Assembly: GCA_902780695.1 (NCBI GenBank)
Contig: CACZGM010000006.1
Coordinates: 29,524 to 93,523, forward strand
Direction: 5' to 3'
Source: an uncultured Ruminococcus sp.
GTDB taxonomy: Bacteria; Bacillota; Clostridia; Oscillospirales; Ruminococcaceae
Length of the DNA: 64,000 bases
The notes beneath the pieces were generated by a model. The model searched no databases, was not told the origin of the DNA, and saw nothing but the letters and a program-made list of their open reading frames with translations. Shown here piece by piece: positions 1-7,740 of the stretch (positions are counted from its first letter, which is position 1; every line of letters starts with the position of its first letter). The position numbers and the translations under genes were made by a program.

Positions 1-160
1 TTCGGTGCTGACCGGGAAAACCATAGAATACGAAGCGGACGGAGCCGCACACACAGCCGAAGTTGTCGGCATAGATGATGAAGCACGGCTTATAGTACGC
101 AGCACGGACGGAAAAATCAGTTATCTTGCTTCCGGCGAGGTGAATATCAGAAAATTCTGA
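1..160 (+). CDS. birA: Biotin--[acetyl-CoA-carboxylase] ligase, C-terminal fragment (partial)
   Basis: An open frame runs in from the left edge and stops at 158-160. It gives about 52 residues starting SVLTGKTIEYEA and ending LASGEVNIRKF. This matches the small C-terminal SH3-like domain of BirA-type biotin protein ligases, where a GxaxGId..G.LlV strand is followed by a conserved SGEVxxR ending; VVGIDDEARLIV and SGEVNIR are seen here. BirA attaches biotin to carboxyl carrier proteins and, when it has an N-terminal HTH, represses biotin genes; that part lies outside the window. Its position directly before bioY and bioB supports the call. The fragment is short, so the call rests on the end motif and context. 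Confidence 0.75.
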   Translation, partial: SVLTGKTIEYEADGAAHTAEVVGIDDEARLIVRSTDGKISYLASGEVNIRKF

Positions 161-211
161 AGTGCCGGAACACCGTGATCACCGTATAAATGTAATAAAA
201 GGAGAAAAAAT

Positions 212-754
212 ATGGAAACAAGCAAAGAAAAAAGCAAAACTCTGAAGATCGTTATGTGCGCACTTTTCGCGGCGATAATAGCTGTGTCGGCGCAGGTGAC
301 TGTCCCGCTCCCCACCAACGTTCCGATCACGCTCCATACATTCGGCGTGGCGCTCTGCGCAGCTGTCGGCGGCGCACTTGCCGGAACGGTATCGACTGCG
401 GTTTATGTGCTTATCGGAGCCGTAGGTCTTCCGGTATTTGCGGGAATGAAGGGCGGATTTGCCGTTCTCTTCGGTCCTACCGGCGGATTTCTGTTCGGCT
501 TTATTATAATGGCATTTTTCTGCGGACTTCAGATGAAGAATCTGCCGCTTCGCATTGCCGTATCAATCGGCGGACTTGCGCTCTGCTATCTCTGCGGTGC
601 GGTCCAGTATGCTGTCCTCGCACAGATAGACCTTATACAGAGCATTGTGCTTGTGGTGCTGCCGTTCGCCGTCAAGGATATACTGAGCGTATGCGCGGCG
701 CAGTATATGGCTGTCCCGATAAGAAAAGCGCTTGCAAAGACAATACACTATTGA
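212..754 (+). CDS. bioY: Biotin transporter BioY (ECF substrate-binding component)
   Basis: This is a 180-residue hydrophobic protein with about six membrane helices, the usual BioY length. The block GPTGGFLFGF near residue 90 and the preceding LPVFAGMKGGF segment are typical of BioY, which binds biotin in the membrane and works with the shared EcfAA'T energising module (not in this window) or, in some species, alone. The start has a good ribosome site (AAAAGGAG). It lies 51 bases after the birA stop and 16 before bioB, so the three are probably one operon for biotin attachment, uptake and synthesis. No riboswitch-like structure is visible upstream. Confidence 0.93.
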   Translation: METSKEKSKTLKIVMCALFAAIIAVSAQVTVPLPTNVPITLHTFGVALCAAVGGALAGTVSTAVYVLIGAVGLPVFAGMKGGFAVLFGPTGGFLFGFIIMAFFCGLQMKNLPLRIAVSIGGLALCYLCGAVQYAVLAQIDLIQSIVLVVLPFAVKDILSVCAAQYMAVPIRKALAKTIHY

Positions 755-770
755 AAACAGGTAACAGACC

Positions 771-1751
771 ATGGCAGACACGAATGTTTACGCAATTGCT
801 GATGAGATCATAGCAGGACGCAGACTTTCCCGCAATGATGACCTCTCATTTCTGATAAAAAGCGGCACTGACGAGCTGTGCAGGAATGCCGACAGAATAA
901 GAAAAGCCCTCTGCGGCGATTACGTCGATCTGTGTAGTATCGTAAACGGCAGGAGCGGAAGATGCCCGGAAAACTGCAAATTCTGCGCCCAGTCCGCCCA
1001 CAACCACACCGGAATTGACGAATACCCGTTTCTCGACGAGGACAGCATAGTGAATGAATGCCGCCACAACGCGGACAAGGGAGTGCACCGCTTCTCAATT
1101 GTCACAGCCGGGCGCACACTCAGTGATGAGGATTTTGAGAAAGCCGTATCGGCTTACAGCAGAATGAGCCGGGAGTGCAGCATAAAGCTCTGCGCGTCCC
1201 ACGGACTTCTCACGGAGGAGCAGTTCATAAGACTGCGGGAAAGCGGAGTAACTACCTACCACTGCAACATCGAGACTTCCCGGCGCAACTTCCCGAATAT
1301 CTGCACCACCCACACCTTTGACGACAAGATAGCCTGCATAAAGCGGGCGCAGAAGTGCGGACTGAACGTATGCTCCGGCGGTATCATCGGAATGGGTGAA
1401 ACCCCGGAGGACAGACTGGATATGGCGCTGACCCTCGCCGAGCTCGGCATAGGCTCGATACCGATAAACGCGCTGCGTCCGGTAAAGGGAACTCCCCTTG
1501 AAAGCGAGACTCCGCTCACAGAAGAGGATATCCTGCGCACCGCCGCTATATTCCGGTTCATTGTCCCGACTGCCTACATACGGCTTGCGGCAGGACGCAT
1601 AATTATGCGGGATTCCGGGTCCGCGGCATTCCTGTCCGGCGCAAATGCAACGATAACCGGAGATATGCTCACTACCTCCGGGAATGACATAGACGGCGAT
1701 ATAAAGATGCTCAAGGGGCTTGGGCTTGATGTGTCCGTGCCGGAGCGCTGA
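771..1751 (+). CDS. bioB: Biotin synthase
   Basis: This 326-residue radical SAM enzyme converts dethiobiotin to biotin by inserting sulfur. The [4Fe-4S] cysteines are C65, C69 and C72 in CPENCKFC, the CxxxCxxC signature. The block NIETSRRNFPNICTTHTFDD is the form seen in Firmicutes BioB, and GGIIGMGETPEDR and RLAAGR near the C terminus are also conserved. The HxN segment usually read YHNN in related enzymes is YHCN here. No bioA, D or F genes are nearby, so dethiobiotin synthesis must be encoded elsewhere or replaced by uptake of precursors. The gene starts 16 bases after bioY and is probably cotranscribed with it. Confidence 0.95.
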   Translation: MADTNVYAIADEIIAGRRLSRNDDLSFLIKSGTDELCRNADRIRKALCGDYVDLCSIVNGRSGRCPENCKFCAQSAHNHTGIDEYPFLDEDSIVNECRHNADKGVHRFSIVTAGRTLSDEDFEKAVSAYSRMSRECSIKLCASHGLLTEEQFIRLRESGVTTYHCNIETSRRNFPNICTTHTFDDKIACIKRAQKCGLNVCSGGIIGMGETPEDRLDMALTLAELGIGSIPINALRPVKGTPLESETPLTEEDILRTAAIFRFIVPTAYIRLAAGRIIMRDSGSAAFLSGANATITGDMLTTSGNDIDGDIKMLKGLGLDVSVPER

Positions 1752-1823
1752 AAAGAGACCTGCGATGCTATTAGCGCGGAGCTTTCTATGGTATTTATCA
1801 TCTCTTTCCGCTTTATTTTTGTA

Positions 1824-1852
1824 TTGATTTTTTAGTATTTATATGCTATAAT
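1824..1852 (+). promoter_or_regulatory. Sigma-A promoter of glgP
   Basis: TTGATT at 1824-1829 and TATAAT at 1847-1852 are separated by exactly 17 bases, in an AT-rich stretch between bioB and glgP. Transcription would start near 1859, leaving a short leader of about 25 bases before the preferred ATG at 1885. Confidence 0.75.
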
Positions 1853-1884
1853 AATAGAATACTTATATGAAAGGAAACTCAAAG

Positions 1885-4254
1885 ATGTTCAACAAAACAG
1901 AATTTTTGAATCAGTTCAACAGCATTTTATCCGAGGAATACGGCGTTTCCGCAAAGGAAGCCACTCCGCAGCAGATACATTTCGCTGTTTCCTCCGCGGT
2001 GATGCGTTCGATCTCCGAAAACTGGGCGAAGAGCAAAGAAGCGCACCTTGGTACGCGCCGTGCCTGCTACTTCTCTATGGAATTCCTTGTGGGACGTGCC
2101 ATATACAACAATCTGCTCTGTCTCGGCATAGAGGAGGAAGTCTCCGATGCTCTCAAAGAAGCCGGCGTGAACCTTGCCGACCTTGAAGAGATAGAGGATG
2201 CAGCTCTCGGAAACGGCGGTCTCGGAAGACTCGCAGCCTGCTTCCTCGACAGCGCGGCTACTCTCGATCTTCCGCTTGACGGCTACGGAATACGCTACAA
2301 GTACGGTCTGTTCAGACAGTCCATAAAGGACGGTTTCCAGTGTGAGGAAGCCGACGACTGGACAAGATACGGTGACCCGTGGAGCAAACGCATGAACTCC
2401 GACACCGTAGAGGTAAAGTACGGCGACCAGACGGTAAAGGCTGTGCCTTACGATATGCCCATAGTCGCTTACGGCACCGATCACATCAGCACTCTGCGTC
2501 TCTGGCAGGCGGAACCGGTAAAGGAATTCGACTTTGAGCTGTTCAACGCGCAGAAGTACGACGAAGCCTGCCGCGAGCAGCGTATGGCGGAGGATATCTC
2601 CCGCGTGCTGTACCCGAACGACGATACCCGCGAGGGCAAGATACTCCGCCTTAAGCAGGAATACTTCTTCTCCTCCGCGTCGGTTCAGGATATCGTAAAG
2701 AAGTACAAGCGCGGCGGCGGTGATATGAGGAAATTCAGCGATAAGATCACCATTCAGCTCAACGACACGCACCCCGTTATCTCGATACCCGAGCTTATAA
2801 GAATACTTGTGGACGAGGAGGGATTTGATTTCTTCGACGCGCTCGAAACAGCGAAGAAGACCTTCAACTACACGAACCACACGATCATGGCGGAGGCTCT
2901 CGAAAAGTGGAGCGCCGACATAATGAAGGAGGTCGTTCCGAGAATATACGAGATCATTCTCCAGATAAATGAAGCATTCGTCGGCGAGCTTTACAAGTCA
3001 GGAATGTTCAAGCCGGACATCGACCCGATGAAGATAGTTGCCGGTGACATCATACACATGGCAAGAATGGCTATATACTGCTCCACTTATGTAAACGGCG
3101 TTGCGGAAATACACACCGAGATACTCAAGAACGACGCGCTCAAGGAATGGTACAAGCTCTATCCGAAGAAGTTCCAGAACAAGACGAACGGCATCACACC
3201 GCGCCGCTGGCTTGCTCTCTGCAACAAGGAGCTTTCCGCGCTTATCAACGAGCTCAACAAGGGTACCGAGTGGATGACCAACCTCGAAGACCTGCAGAAG
3301 CTGAAATGGTTTGCGGACGACAAGCATGAGCTTCAGCGTTTCATGGATATCAAGCACGAGAAGAAAGTGCAGCTTGCGGCGTACATCAGGGAGCATGAGG
3401 GCGTTGAGATAAACCCGGACAGCATATTCGACATTCAGATAAAGCGTCTGCACGAATACAAGCGTCAGCTTCTGAACGCGTTCGGAATACTTTACATTTA
3501 CTACGGCATCAAGGACGGTTCTATCAAGGACTTCTATCCGACGACATTCATCTTCGGTGCGAAGTCGGCTCCCGGCTACCGCAGAGCAAAGGCGATAATC
3601 AAGTATATCAACGAGATAGGCAGGATAGTGAACGAGGATCCCGACACCCGTGATCTGCTCAAAGTCGTATTCGTACAGAACTATCGTGTTTCTTACGCGG
3701 AGAAGCTCGTCACGGCGGCAGATGTTTCCGAGCAGATATCCACTGCGGGAACGGAAGCGAGCGGCACCGGCAATATGAAGCTGATGCTCAACGGTACGGT
3801 CACCCTCGGAACGCTTGACGGTGCGAATGTCGAGATAGTGCAGGAAGCGGGCAAGGAAAACAACTACATCTTCGGCGCTACGGTCAAGGAGCTTGAAAGC
3901 ATAATGAAGATCTACGACCCGCGCTACACGATCGAGAACGATCCGAAGATCGGCAGAGTTGTCCGCAGCCTTATCGACGGCACAGTAAGCGACGGCGGTT
4001 CCGGAGATTTCCGCGAGCTTTACTTCTCGCTTCTGGACGGCGCACACTGGCACAGAGCCGACAATTACTACGTTCTCGGCGACCTCGACAGCTATGTCAA
4101 GGCGAAGCTCAAGCTCAACAAGGATTACACAGACAAGTTCGCTTTCGCGAAGAAGTGCTGGATGAATATGGCTTGTGCAGGCAAGTTCAGCTCCGATCGC
4201 ACGATCTCCGATTACGCGAAGGAGATCTGGAAGATAGAGAAGGTTACTCTTTGA
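1885..4254 (+). CDS. glgP: Glycogen/starch/alpha-glucan phosphorylase
   Basis: This GT35 enzyme releases glucose-1-phosphate from alpha-1,4-glucans. The pyridoxal-phosphate lysine is K632 in the conserved block EASGTGNMKLMLNGT. The regions NGGLGRLAACF, LNDTHPVI and KRLHEYKRQLLN are all present, and the protein has the normal length (789 residues). I prefer the ATG at 1885 because AAGGA at 1871-1875 sits at the right distance. An in-frame ATG at 1867 would lie upstream of that site with no Shine-Dalgarno sequence of its own. The gene stands alone under its own promoter and ends at a bidirectional terminator. It probably mobilises stored glycogen. Confidence 0.96.
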   Translation: MFNKTEFLNQFNSILSEEYGVSAKEATPQQIHFAVSSAVMRSISENWAKSKEAHLGTRRACYFSMEFLVGRAIYNNLLCLGIEEEVSDALKEAGVNLADLEEIEDAALGNGGLGRLAACFLDSAATLDLPLDGYGIRYKYGLFRQSIKDGFQCEEADDWTRYGDPWSKRMNSDTVEVKYGDQTVKAVPYDMPIVAYGTDHISTLRLWQAEPVKEFDFELFNAQKYDEACREQRMAEDISRVLYPNDDTREGKILRLKQEYFFSSASVQDIVKKYKRGGGDMRKFSDKITIQLNDTHPVISIPELIRILVDEEGFDFFDALETAKKTFNYTNHTIMAEALEKWSADIMKEVVPRIYEIILQINEAFVGELYKSGMFKPDIDPMKIVAGDIIHMARMAIYCSTYVNGVAEIHTEILKNDALKEWYKLYPKKFQNKTNGITPRRWLALCNKELSALINELNKGTEWMTNLEDLQKLKWFADDKHELQRFMDIKHEKKVQLAAYIREHEGVEINPDSIFDIQIKRLHEYKRQLLNAFGILYIYYGIKDGSIKDFYPTTFIFGAKSAPGYRRAKAIIKYINEIGRIVNEDPDTRDLLKVVFVQNYRVSYAEKLVTAADVSEQISTAGTEASGTGNMKLMLNGTVTLGTLDGANVEIVQEAGKENNYIFGATVKELESIMKIYDPRYTIENDPKIGRVVRSLIDGTVSDGGSGDFRELYFSLLDGAHWHRADNYYVLGDLDSYVKAKLKLNKDYTDKFAFAKKCWMNMACAGKFSSDRTISDYAKEIWKIEKVTL

Positions 4255-4276
4255 GAGATTAAGAGACTTTCGAGAC

Positions 4277-4339
4277 GGGGCGCTGCCCCGGACCCCGCAA
4301 GCCCCCTTTAAAAAAGGGGGCTTGACCCCCTAAATAAAT
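4277..4339 (+). repeat. 63-bp palindromic intergenic repeat, copy 1
   Basis: The unit starts with a short hairpin (GGGGCGCTGCCCC), then has a larger near-perfect palindrome (AGCCCCCTTT, AAAAAAGGGGGCT) and ends in CCCTAAATAAAT. Compared by eye with the reverse complement of 4495-4557 it has the same length and about 54 of 63 identical bases; most differences fall in the ten bases between the two hairpins. It lies 22 bases after the glgP stop. It resembles a REP/MITE-like dispersed palindrome. Confidence 0.75.
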
Positions 4340-4400
4340 GCAGTATTTCAGAGATTCATCAGTGGGTCACTCTGCAAGAAATGAATGGGGGTTGGCAAAA
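4339..4400 (+). repeat. Fragment of a dispersed intergenic repeat
   Basis: The stretch begins GCAGTATTTCAGAG and ends near GGGGGTTGGCAA. It resembles 12733-12795 (CTGTATTTCGGAG to TGGGGTTGGTGCAA) and more weakly 16047-16105. The similarity is patchy, with small gaps, so this is a tentative family based on alignment by eye. Confidence 0.4.
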
Positions 4401-4418
4401 ACTCCGATAGTAAATTAA

Positions 4419-4458
4419 AACTGCTTGTTGTTAAGGTCACAACAAGCAGTTATTTTTA
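4419..4458. terminator. Bidirectional terminator between glgP and the decarboxylase operon
   Basis: AACTGCTTGTTG (4419-4430) pairs perfectly with CAACAAGCAGTT (4440-4451) around a 9-base loop. It is followed by TATTTTTATT on the plus strand and preceded by an A-rich run that serves the minus strand. It would end transcripts of both convergent units. Confidence 0.85.
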
Positions 4459-4494
4459 TTATTTGAAGCGCGTATCGAATTTCCGTGGTACGGG

Positions 4495-4557
4495 ATTTAT
4501 TTAGGGTGTCCAGCCCCCTTTTTTAAAGGGGGCTGGTAAGGTTTGGGGCAACGCCCC
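4495..4557 (-). repeat. 63-bp palindromic intergenic repeat, copy 2 (inverted)
   Basis: Read on the minus strand, this copy has the same order as copy 1: GGGGCGTTGCCCC hairpin, AGCCCCCTTTAAAAAAGGGG palindrome, then ACCCTAAATAAAT. It lies 17 bases after the end of the decarboxylase beta gene. With copy 1 it brackets the terminator region symmetrically. Confidence 0.75.
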
Positions 4558-4574
4558 AAAAAGCCGAAGGCGGA

Positions 4575-5765
4575 TCATCCGAAGATCGCCATAAGCGCAC
4601 CGGCGGCAACGGCAGAGCCGATAACACCGGCAACGTTCGGACCCATAGCGTGCATGAGGAGGAAGTTCGAGGGATCCTCTTCCTGACCTACCTTCTGCGA
4701 AACACGGGCTGCCATAGGAACGGCGGAAACACCGGCAGAGCCGATAAGCGGGTTGATAGTACCGCCGGAGAGCTTGTTCATAAGCTTCGCGAGAAGTACG
4801 CCGCAGGCTGTACCTACACAGAACGCGAGGAGACCGAGCACGATTATCATTATCGTGCGGATACTCAGGAAGTTTGCGGCTGTAGCGGTAGCACCTACCG
4901 TTGTGCCGAGCATGATCACGATTATGTTCATCAGTTCGCCCGAAGCGGTCTTTACGAGTCTGTCAACAACTCCGCTCTCCTTGAACAGGTTGCCGAGCAT
5001 CAGCATACCTACCAGCGGAGCGGCAGAGGGAACGATAAATGCAACAATTACCGTAACCGCGATCGGGAAGATTATCTTCTCCGTCTTGGAAACGCTGCGG
5101 AGCATTCCCATCTTTATCGAGCGCTCTTTCTTTGTGGTAAGGGCTTTCATTATCGGCGGCTGGATAACAGGCACAAGCGCCATGTATGAGTACGCCGCGA
5201 CGGCGATAGAACCGAGCAGTTCGGGTGCGAGCTTCGATGTCAGCCATATCGCCGTAGGACCGTCCGCACCGCCTATGATACCGATAGATGCCGCCTGCGC
5301 GAGAGAGAAGTCAACAATGCCGGTAGCCGAAAGCGCACACGCGCCGAGGAATGTGAAGAATATACCGCCCTGTGCCGCCGCGCCGAGGAAGAAGCTCTTC
5401 GGGTTCGCGATAAGGGGACCGAAGTCGGTCATACAGCCTATGCCGAGGAAGATCAGCGGCGGGAAGATGCCGCACTTTACGCCGAGATACAGAACGTCAA
5501 GTATGCCGCCGTCATGAAGCACGGTCGCATACGGAATGTTGGTCGTGAGGAAGAATTCGGGGTGATAAAGCTCCGCACCGGGGAGGTTCGTAAGCGCCAT
5601 ACCGAAAGCTATGGGGAGCATCAGCATCGGCTCGTACTGCTTGACTATCGCAAGATACATGAGGAAGAAGGAGATAATCAGCATAATTCCCTGCTGCCAT
5701 GTTATGTTGCAGAACGCGGACTGCTGCCAGAGAGTCTGTATAGTTTCGAGAAATGTTTCTATCAT
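4575..5765 (-). CDS. Sodium ion-translocating decarboxylase, beta subunit
   Basis: This 396-residue membrane protein belongs to the OadB/MmdB/GcdB family, which couples decarboxylation of carboxybiotin to Na+ export. The family blocks MTDFGPLIANP (about 112-122, with the conserved Asp) and IGGADGPTAIW (164-174) are clear, and about nine to eleven helices are visible. It follows the gamma-type subunit gene by 16 bases. The substrate (oxaloacetate, methylmalonyl-CoA or glutaconyl-CoA) cannot be told from beta alone, because no carboxyltransferase alpha subunit or biotin carrier is in the window. The biotin genes nearby fit a need for biotin. Confidence 0.93.
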   Translation of the reverse strand: MIETFLETIQTLWQQSAFCNITWQQGIMLIISFFLMYLAIVKQYEPMLMLPIAFGMALTNLPGAELYHPEFFLTTNIPYATVLHDGGILDVLYLGVKCGIFPPLIFLGIGCMTDFGPLIANPKSFFLGAAAQGGIFFTFLGACALSATGIVDFSLAQAASIGIIGGADGPTAIWLTSKLAPELLGSIAVAAYSYMALVPVIQPPIMKALTTKKERSIKMGMLRSVSKTEKIIFPIAVTVIVAFIVPSAAPLVGMLMLGNLFKESGVVDRLVKTASGELMNIIVIMLGTTVGATATAANFLSIRTIMIIVLGLLAFCVGTACGVLLAKLMNKLSGGTINPLIGSAGVSAVPMAARVSQKVGQEEDPSNFLLMHAMGPNVAGVIGSAVAAGALMAIFG

Positions 5766-5781
5766 ATCCTTGCCCCTCCCC

Positions 5782-6234
5782 TCAGTTCAGAAATCCGCGC
5801 ATATTGTCCGAGATACCTGCGGCGCTCCAGCCGGAACGCGCTGTTCTCTGACGCTTTATGCCGGCAATGCGGTACTGCTTGCCTTCCGCTTCGCCGTAAG
5901 CGGCTATCGCGGCAGCTATGACGGCGATGATCTCGTCGTCGTCCTCTTCCTCGTATTCGTCTTCATACGAGACCGGGGCGGGAACGGGAGCGGGAGCAGC
6001 GTGTGAAGGCTTTGCCTCTGCGGCTTTCTTTGCCGCGGCTTCGGCAGCCTTTTTCTTTTCCTTGTTCTCCTGTATATTTCCTATCCCCTTGAAAACCTTT
6101 CCGAACAGCCACAGGAACAGGACGAGTATCGCAAGTATGAGAAATACCACCACAAGACCCGTGACAACGGTAGAACCTACCTTGCCCCAGTCTATCTCCT
6201 GTGCCGCGAGAACGGCAGTTGAACATATATTCAT
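5782..6234 (-). CDS. OadG-family gamma/delta subunit of Na+-transporting decarboxylase
   Basis: This is a 150-residue protein with one N-terminal membrane helix (about residues 21-44, VTGLVVVFLILAILVLFLW). A Lys/Ala/Glu-rich coiled stretch and an acidic Pro/Ala linker follow. The C-terminal segment IIAVIAAAIAAY leads to an Arg-rich ending (IKRQRTARSGWSAAG) that recurs in OadG/MmdD-type subunits of Clostridia. These small subunits hold the decarboxylase complex together at the membrane. It lies directly upstream of the beta gene and behind a strong promoter. Similar proteins carry a biotinyl domain, but no MKM motif is present here. Confidence 0.8.
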   Translation of the reverse strand: MNICSTAVLAAQEIDWGKVGSTVVTGLVVVFLILAILVLFLWLFGKVFKGIGNIQENKEKKKAAEAAAKKAAEAKPSHAAPAPVPAPVSYEDEYEEEDDDEIIAVIAAAIAAYGEAEGKQYRIAGIKRQRTARSGWSAAGISDNMRGFLN

Positions 6235-6364
6235 TATATGACCTCTTTTCGTAAGGCGTATTTGCCGGTTTCATACCGCGCAGATAACCGGGCGGCATAC
6301 GGATAATCATTTCTCCGGAAGGCGTAACGGCATCAATAAACGCGATCATTCCAAAATCTATTCT

Positions 6365-6393
6365 ATTATACTACAATCCGGAACAAATTTCAA
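6365..6393 (-). promoter_or_regulatory. Sigma-A promoter of the decarboxylase operon
   Basis: On the minus strand TTGAAA (6388-6393) and a perfect TATAAT (6365-6370) are separated by 17 bases. The transcript would start near 6358 and have a leader of about 120 bases before the ATG at 6234. Confidence 0.8.
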
Positions 6394-6597
6394 GGGATTT
6401 TTCAAATTTTGACCGCGGAACTTAATTTAACCGCAAAATGCACAAAACATTTCCGGTTTTGAGTATATTTGACACGTCCGCGGCACGGAGAATATACGAT
6501 TTCCCGTCATTTCGGGCTTTGATGTGTACGGTGGTTTTGTGCAATTTCACTTAATATGGCATCGCACAAAAATAATCCGCATTTTTTCATCTATCAC
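6394..6597. other. Non-coding part of a divergent intergenic region
   Basis: The decarboxylase operon and the ABC export locus diverge across 6235-6735. Apart from the two promoters listed separately, I see no coding sequence, repeat or convincing RNA structure. The sequence is AT-rich near each promoter. Confidence 0.5.
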
Positions 6598-6626
6598 TTG
6601 AAAATCTGATTTATTTATGGTATTAT
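6598..6626 (+). promoter_or_regulatory. Promoter of the ABC export locus
   Basis: TTGAAA (6598-6603) and TATTAT (6621-6626) are 17 bases apart. An overlapping perfect TATAAT at 6626-6631 would need a 22-base spacer, so the first pairing is preferred. The leader would be about 100 bases. Confidence 0.6.
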
Positions 6627-6735
6627 ATAATGTGATATCGTTTTCCGCCGCCTCGGGTGCCGGAGAACCATAAATAATCTGCAAAACGGGTCACTGCCCG
6701 GCGATATGTCCGCATATCGTCTGCCGGAGGGAAAA

Positions 6736-7713
6736 ATGAATAAACCGGGACTTAAACTGTCAATACCGATTCTCGCTCTCACAATGCTGTTGTCGGGCTG
6801 CTATTTCTTCCCCGAAGAAGAAAAGCTCCTCGACCCGCCGGTCATTGCTCCGGACGAGGTCGCGTATTCCACATTCACCGCACGCCGCAAAACGATCGAG
6901 AGTACGATAAACGTGACCGGCTATGTCAAGTCGAAGAAGGAAGCCGAGTGCTACTTCACCGCTTACACCGGACAGATCAAGAATGTGTATGTTCGCGCCG
7001 GCGAGTTCGTAAATGAAGGCGACCTTGTGGCGGAAATGAATGTCGGAGAGCTCGAATACCTGCTCAAAATACAGGAGCTTGAGGTGCAGGCGGCACAGCT
7101 GCGCTATTCGGCAAGCGGTTCCCAGACCGACAAGCTCGACCTTGAGATAGCGCAGAGCACGCTTGAAATGTATCAGGCGCGTTACGACGGCGCGAAGATT
7201 TACGCCCCTATGAGCGGGCAGGTGTCGTATGTGTATAAGATCGACCCGGGTACGGAGTTCGACCCGTATAAGGTCATAGCTAGGATAGTCGATCCGGAGG
7301 ACCTTTATGTCGCGGCAAGCTATGACGGCGATGTGACGGATTTCGCTGTCGGCGACAAGGTGACCGTGACCGTTGAGTCTGACGATTACCCCTGCACGGT
7401 GTACTATACCCCGCATGAAGCCGCGGCCGACGGTGCCGATGACAAGAAGGCGCTCTTTGCGGATTTTGACGGGACTGTACCGTCATTTGCGTACCTCGGC
7501 TCACTGGCAAATATAAAGAAGGTCAGGTCCGTCTCGGAGAACGCTGTCGTCATACCCCGAAACCTCATCAAGACCGACGGCGACAGATCATACGTTCAGG
7601 TATTTGAGAACGGCGAAAAGAAGGATAAGGATGTCACGATCGGCATAACGAACGCGACGGAAGCGGAAATAACATCGGGTCTTGAAGCAGGAGAAGCCGT
7701 CATCATCAGATGA
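6736..7713 (+). CDS. Efflux ABC transporter periplasmic-adaptor-like (HlyD/MacA family) lipoprotein
   Basis: The 325-residue protein has a lipoprotein signal ending LLSGC near residue 24, then a short linker and a membrane-fusion fold. A biotinyl-lipoyl-like hairpin is split by a helical segment (GQIKNVYVRAGEFVNEGDLV before it, GAKIYAPMSGQVSYV after it), followed by a beta-barrel domain. In Gram-positives such MacA-like adaptors pair with FtsX/MacB permeases and export peptides or act in envelope stress. The ATG at 6736 has a strong GGAGGG site; an earlier in-frame ATG at 6706 has none and would spoil the signal peptide. The large permease gene follows after 27 bases. Confidence 0.85.
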   Translation: MNKPGLKLSIPILALTMLLSGCYFFPEEEKLLDPPVIAPDEVAYSTFTARRKTIESTINVTGYVKSKKEAECYFTAYTGQIKNVYVRAGEFVNEGDLVAEMNVGELEYLLKIQELEVQAAQLRYSASGSQTDKLDLEIAQSTLEMYQARYDGAKIYAPMSGQVSYVYKIDPGTEFDPYKVIARIVDPEDLYVAASYDGDVTDFAVGDKVTVTVESDDYPCTVYYTPHEAAADGADDKKALFADFDGTVPSFAYLGSLANIKKVRSVSENAVVIPRNLIKTDGDRSYVQVFENGEKKDKDVTIGITNATEAEITSGLEAGEAVIIR

Positions 7714-7740
7714 CCGGCATTTCCGATAGGAGAAGGTAAA

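Larger units (their letters stand above)
4255..4574. other. Intergenic region between convergent glgP and decarboxylase genes
   Basis: No coding sequence is supported in these 320 bases. They hold a palindromic 63-bp repeat, a second diverged repeat fragment, a bidirectional terminator hairpin, and a second copy of the 63-bp repeat in opposite orientation, each listed separately. The rest (about 4459-4494) shows no feature. Confidence 0.7.

Noticed and set aside
1927-4053. Two long minus-strand open frames opposite glgP
   Set aside because: They mirror the strong glgP reading frame, show no family motifs and have no ribosome sites.
5782-6234. Biotin attachment domain in the OadG-like protein
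   Set aside because: The protein has an acidic Pro/Ala linker, but there is no MKM motif or lipoyl-type hairpin, so it is not the biotin carrier.
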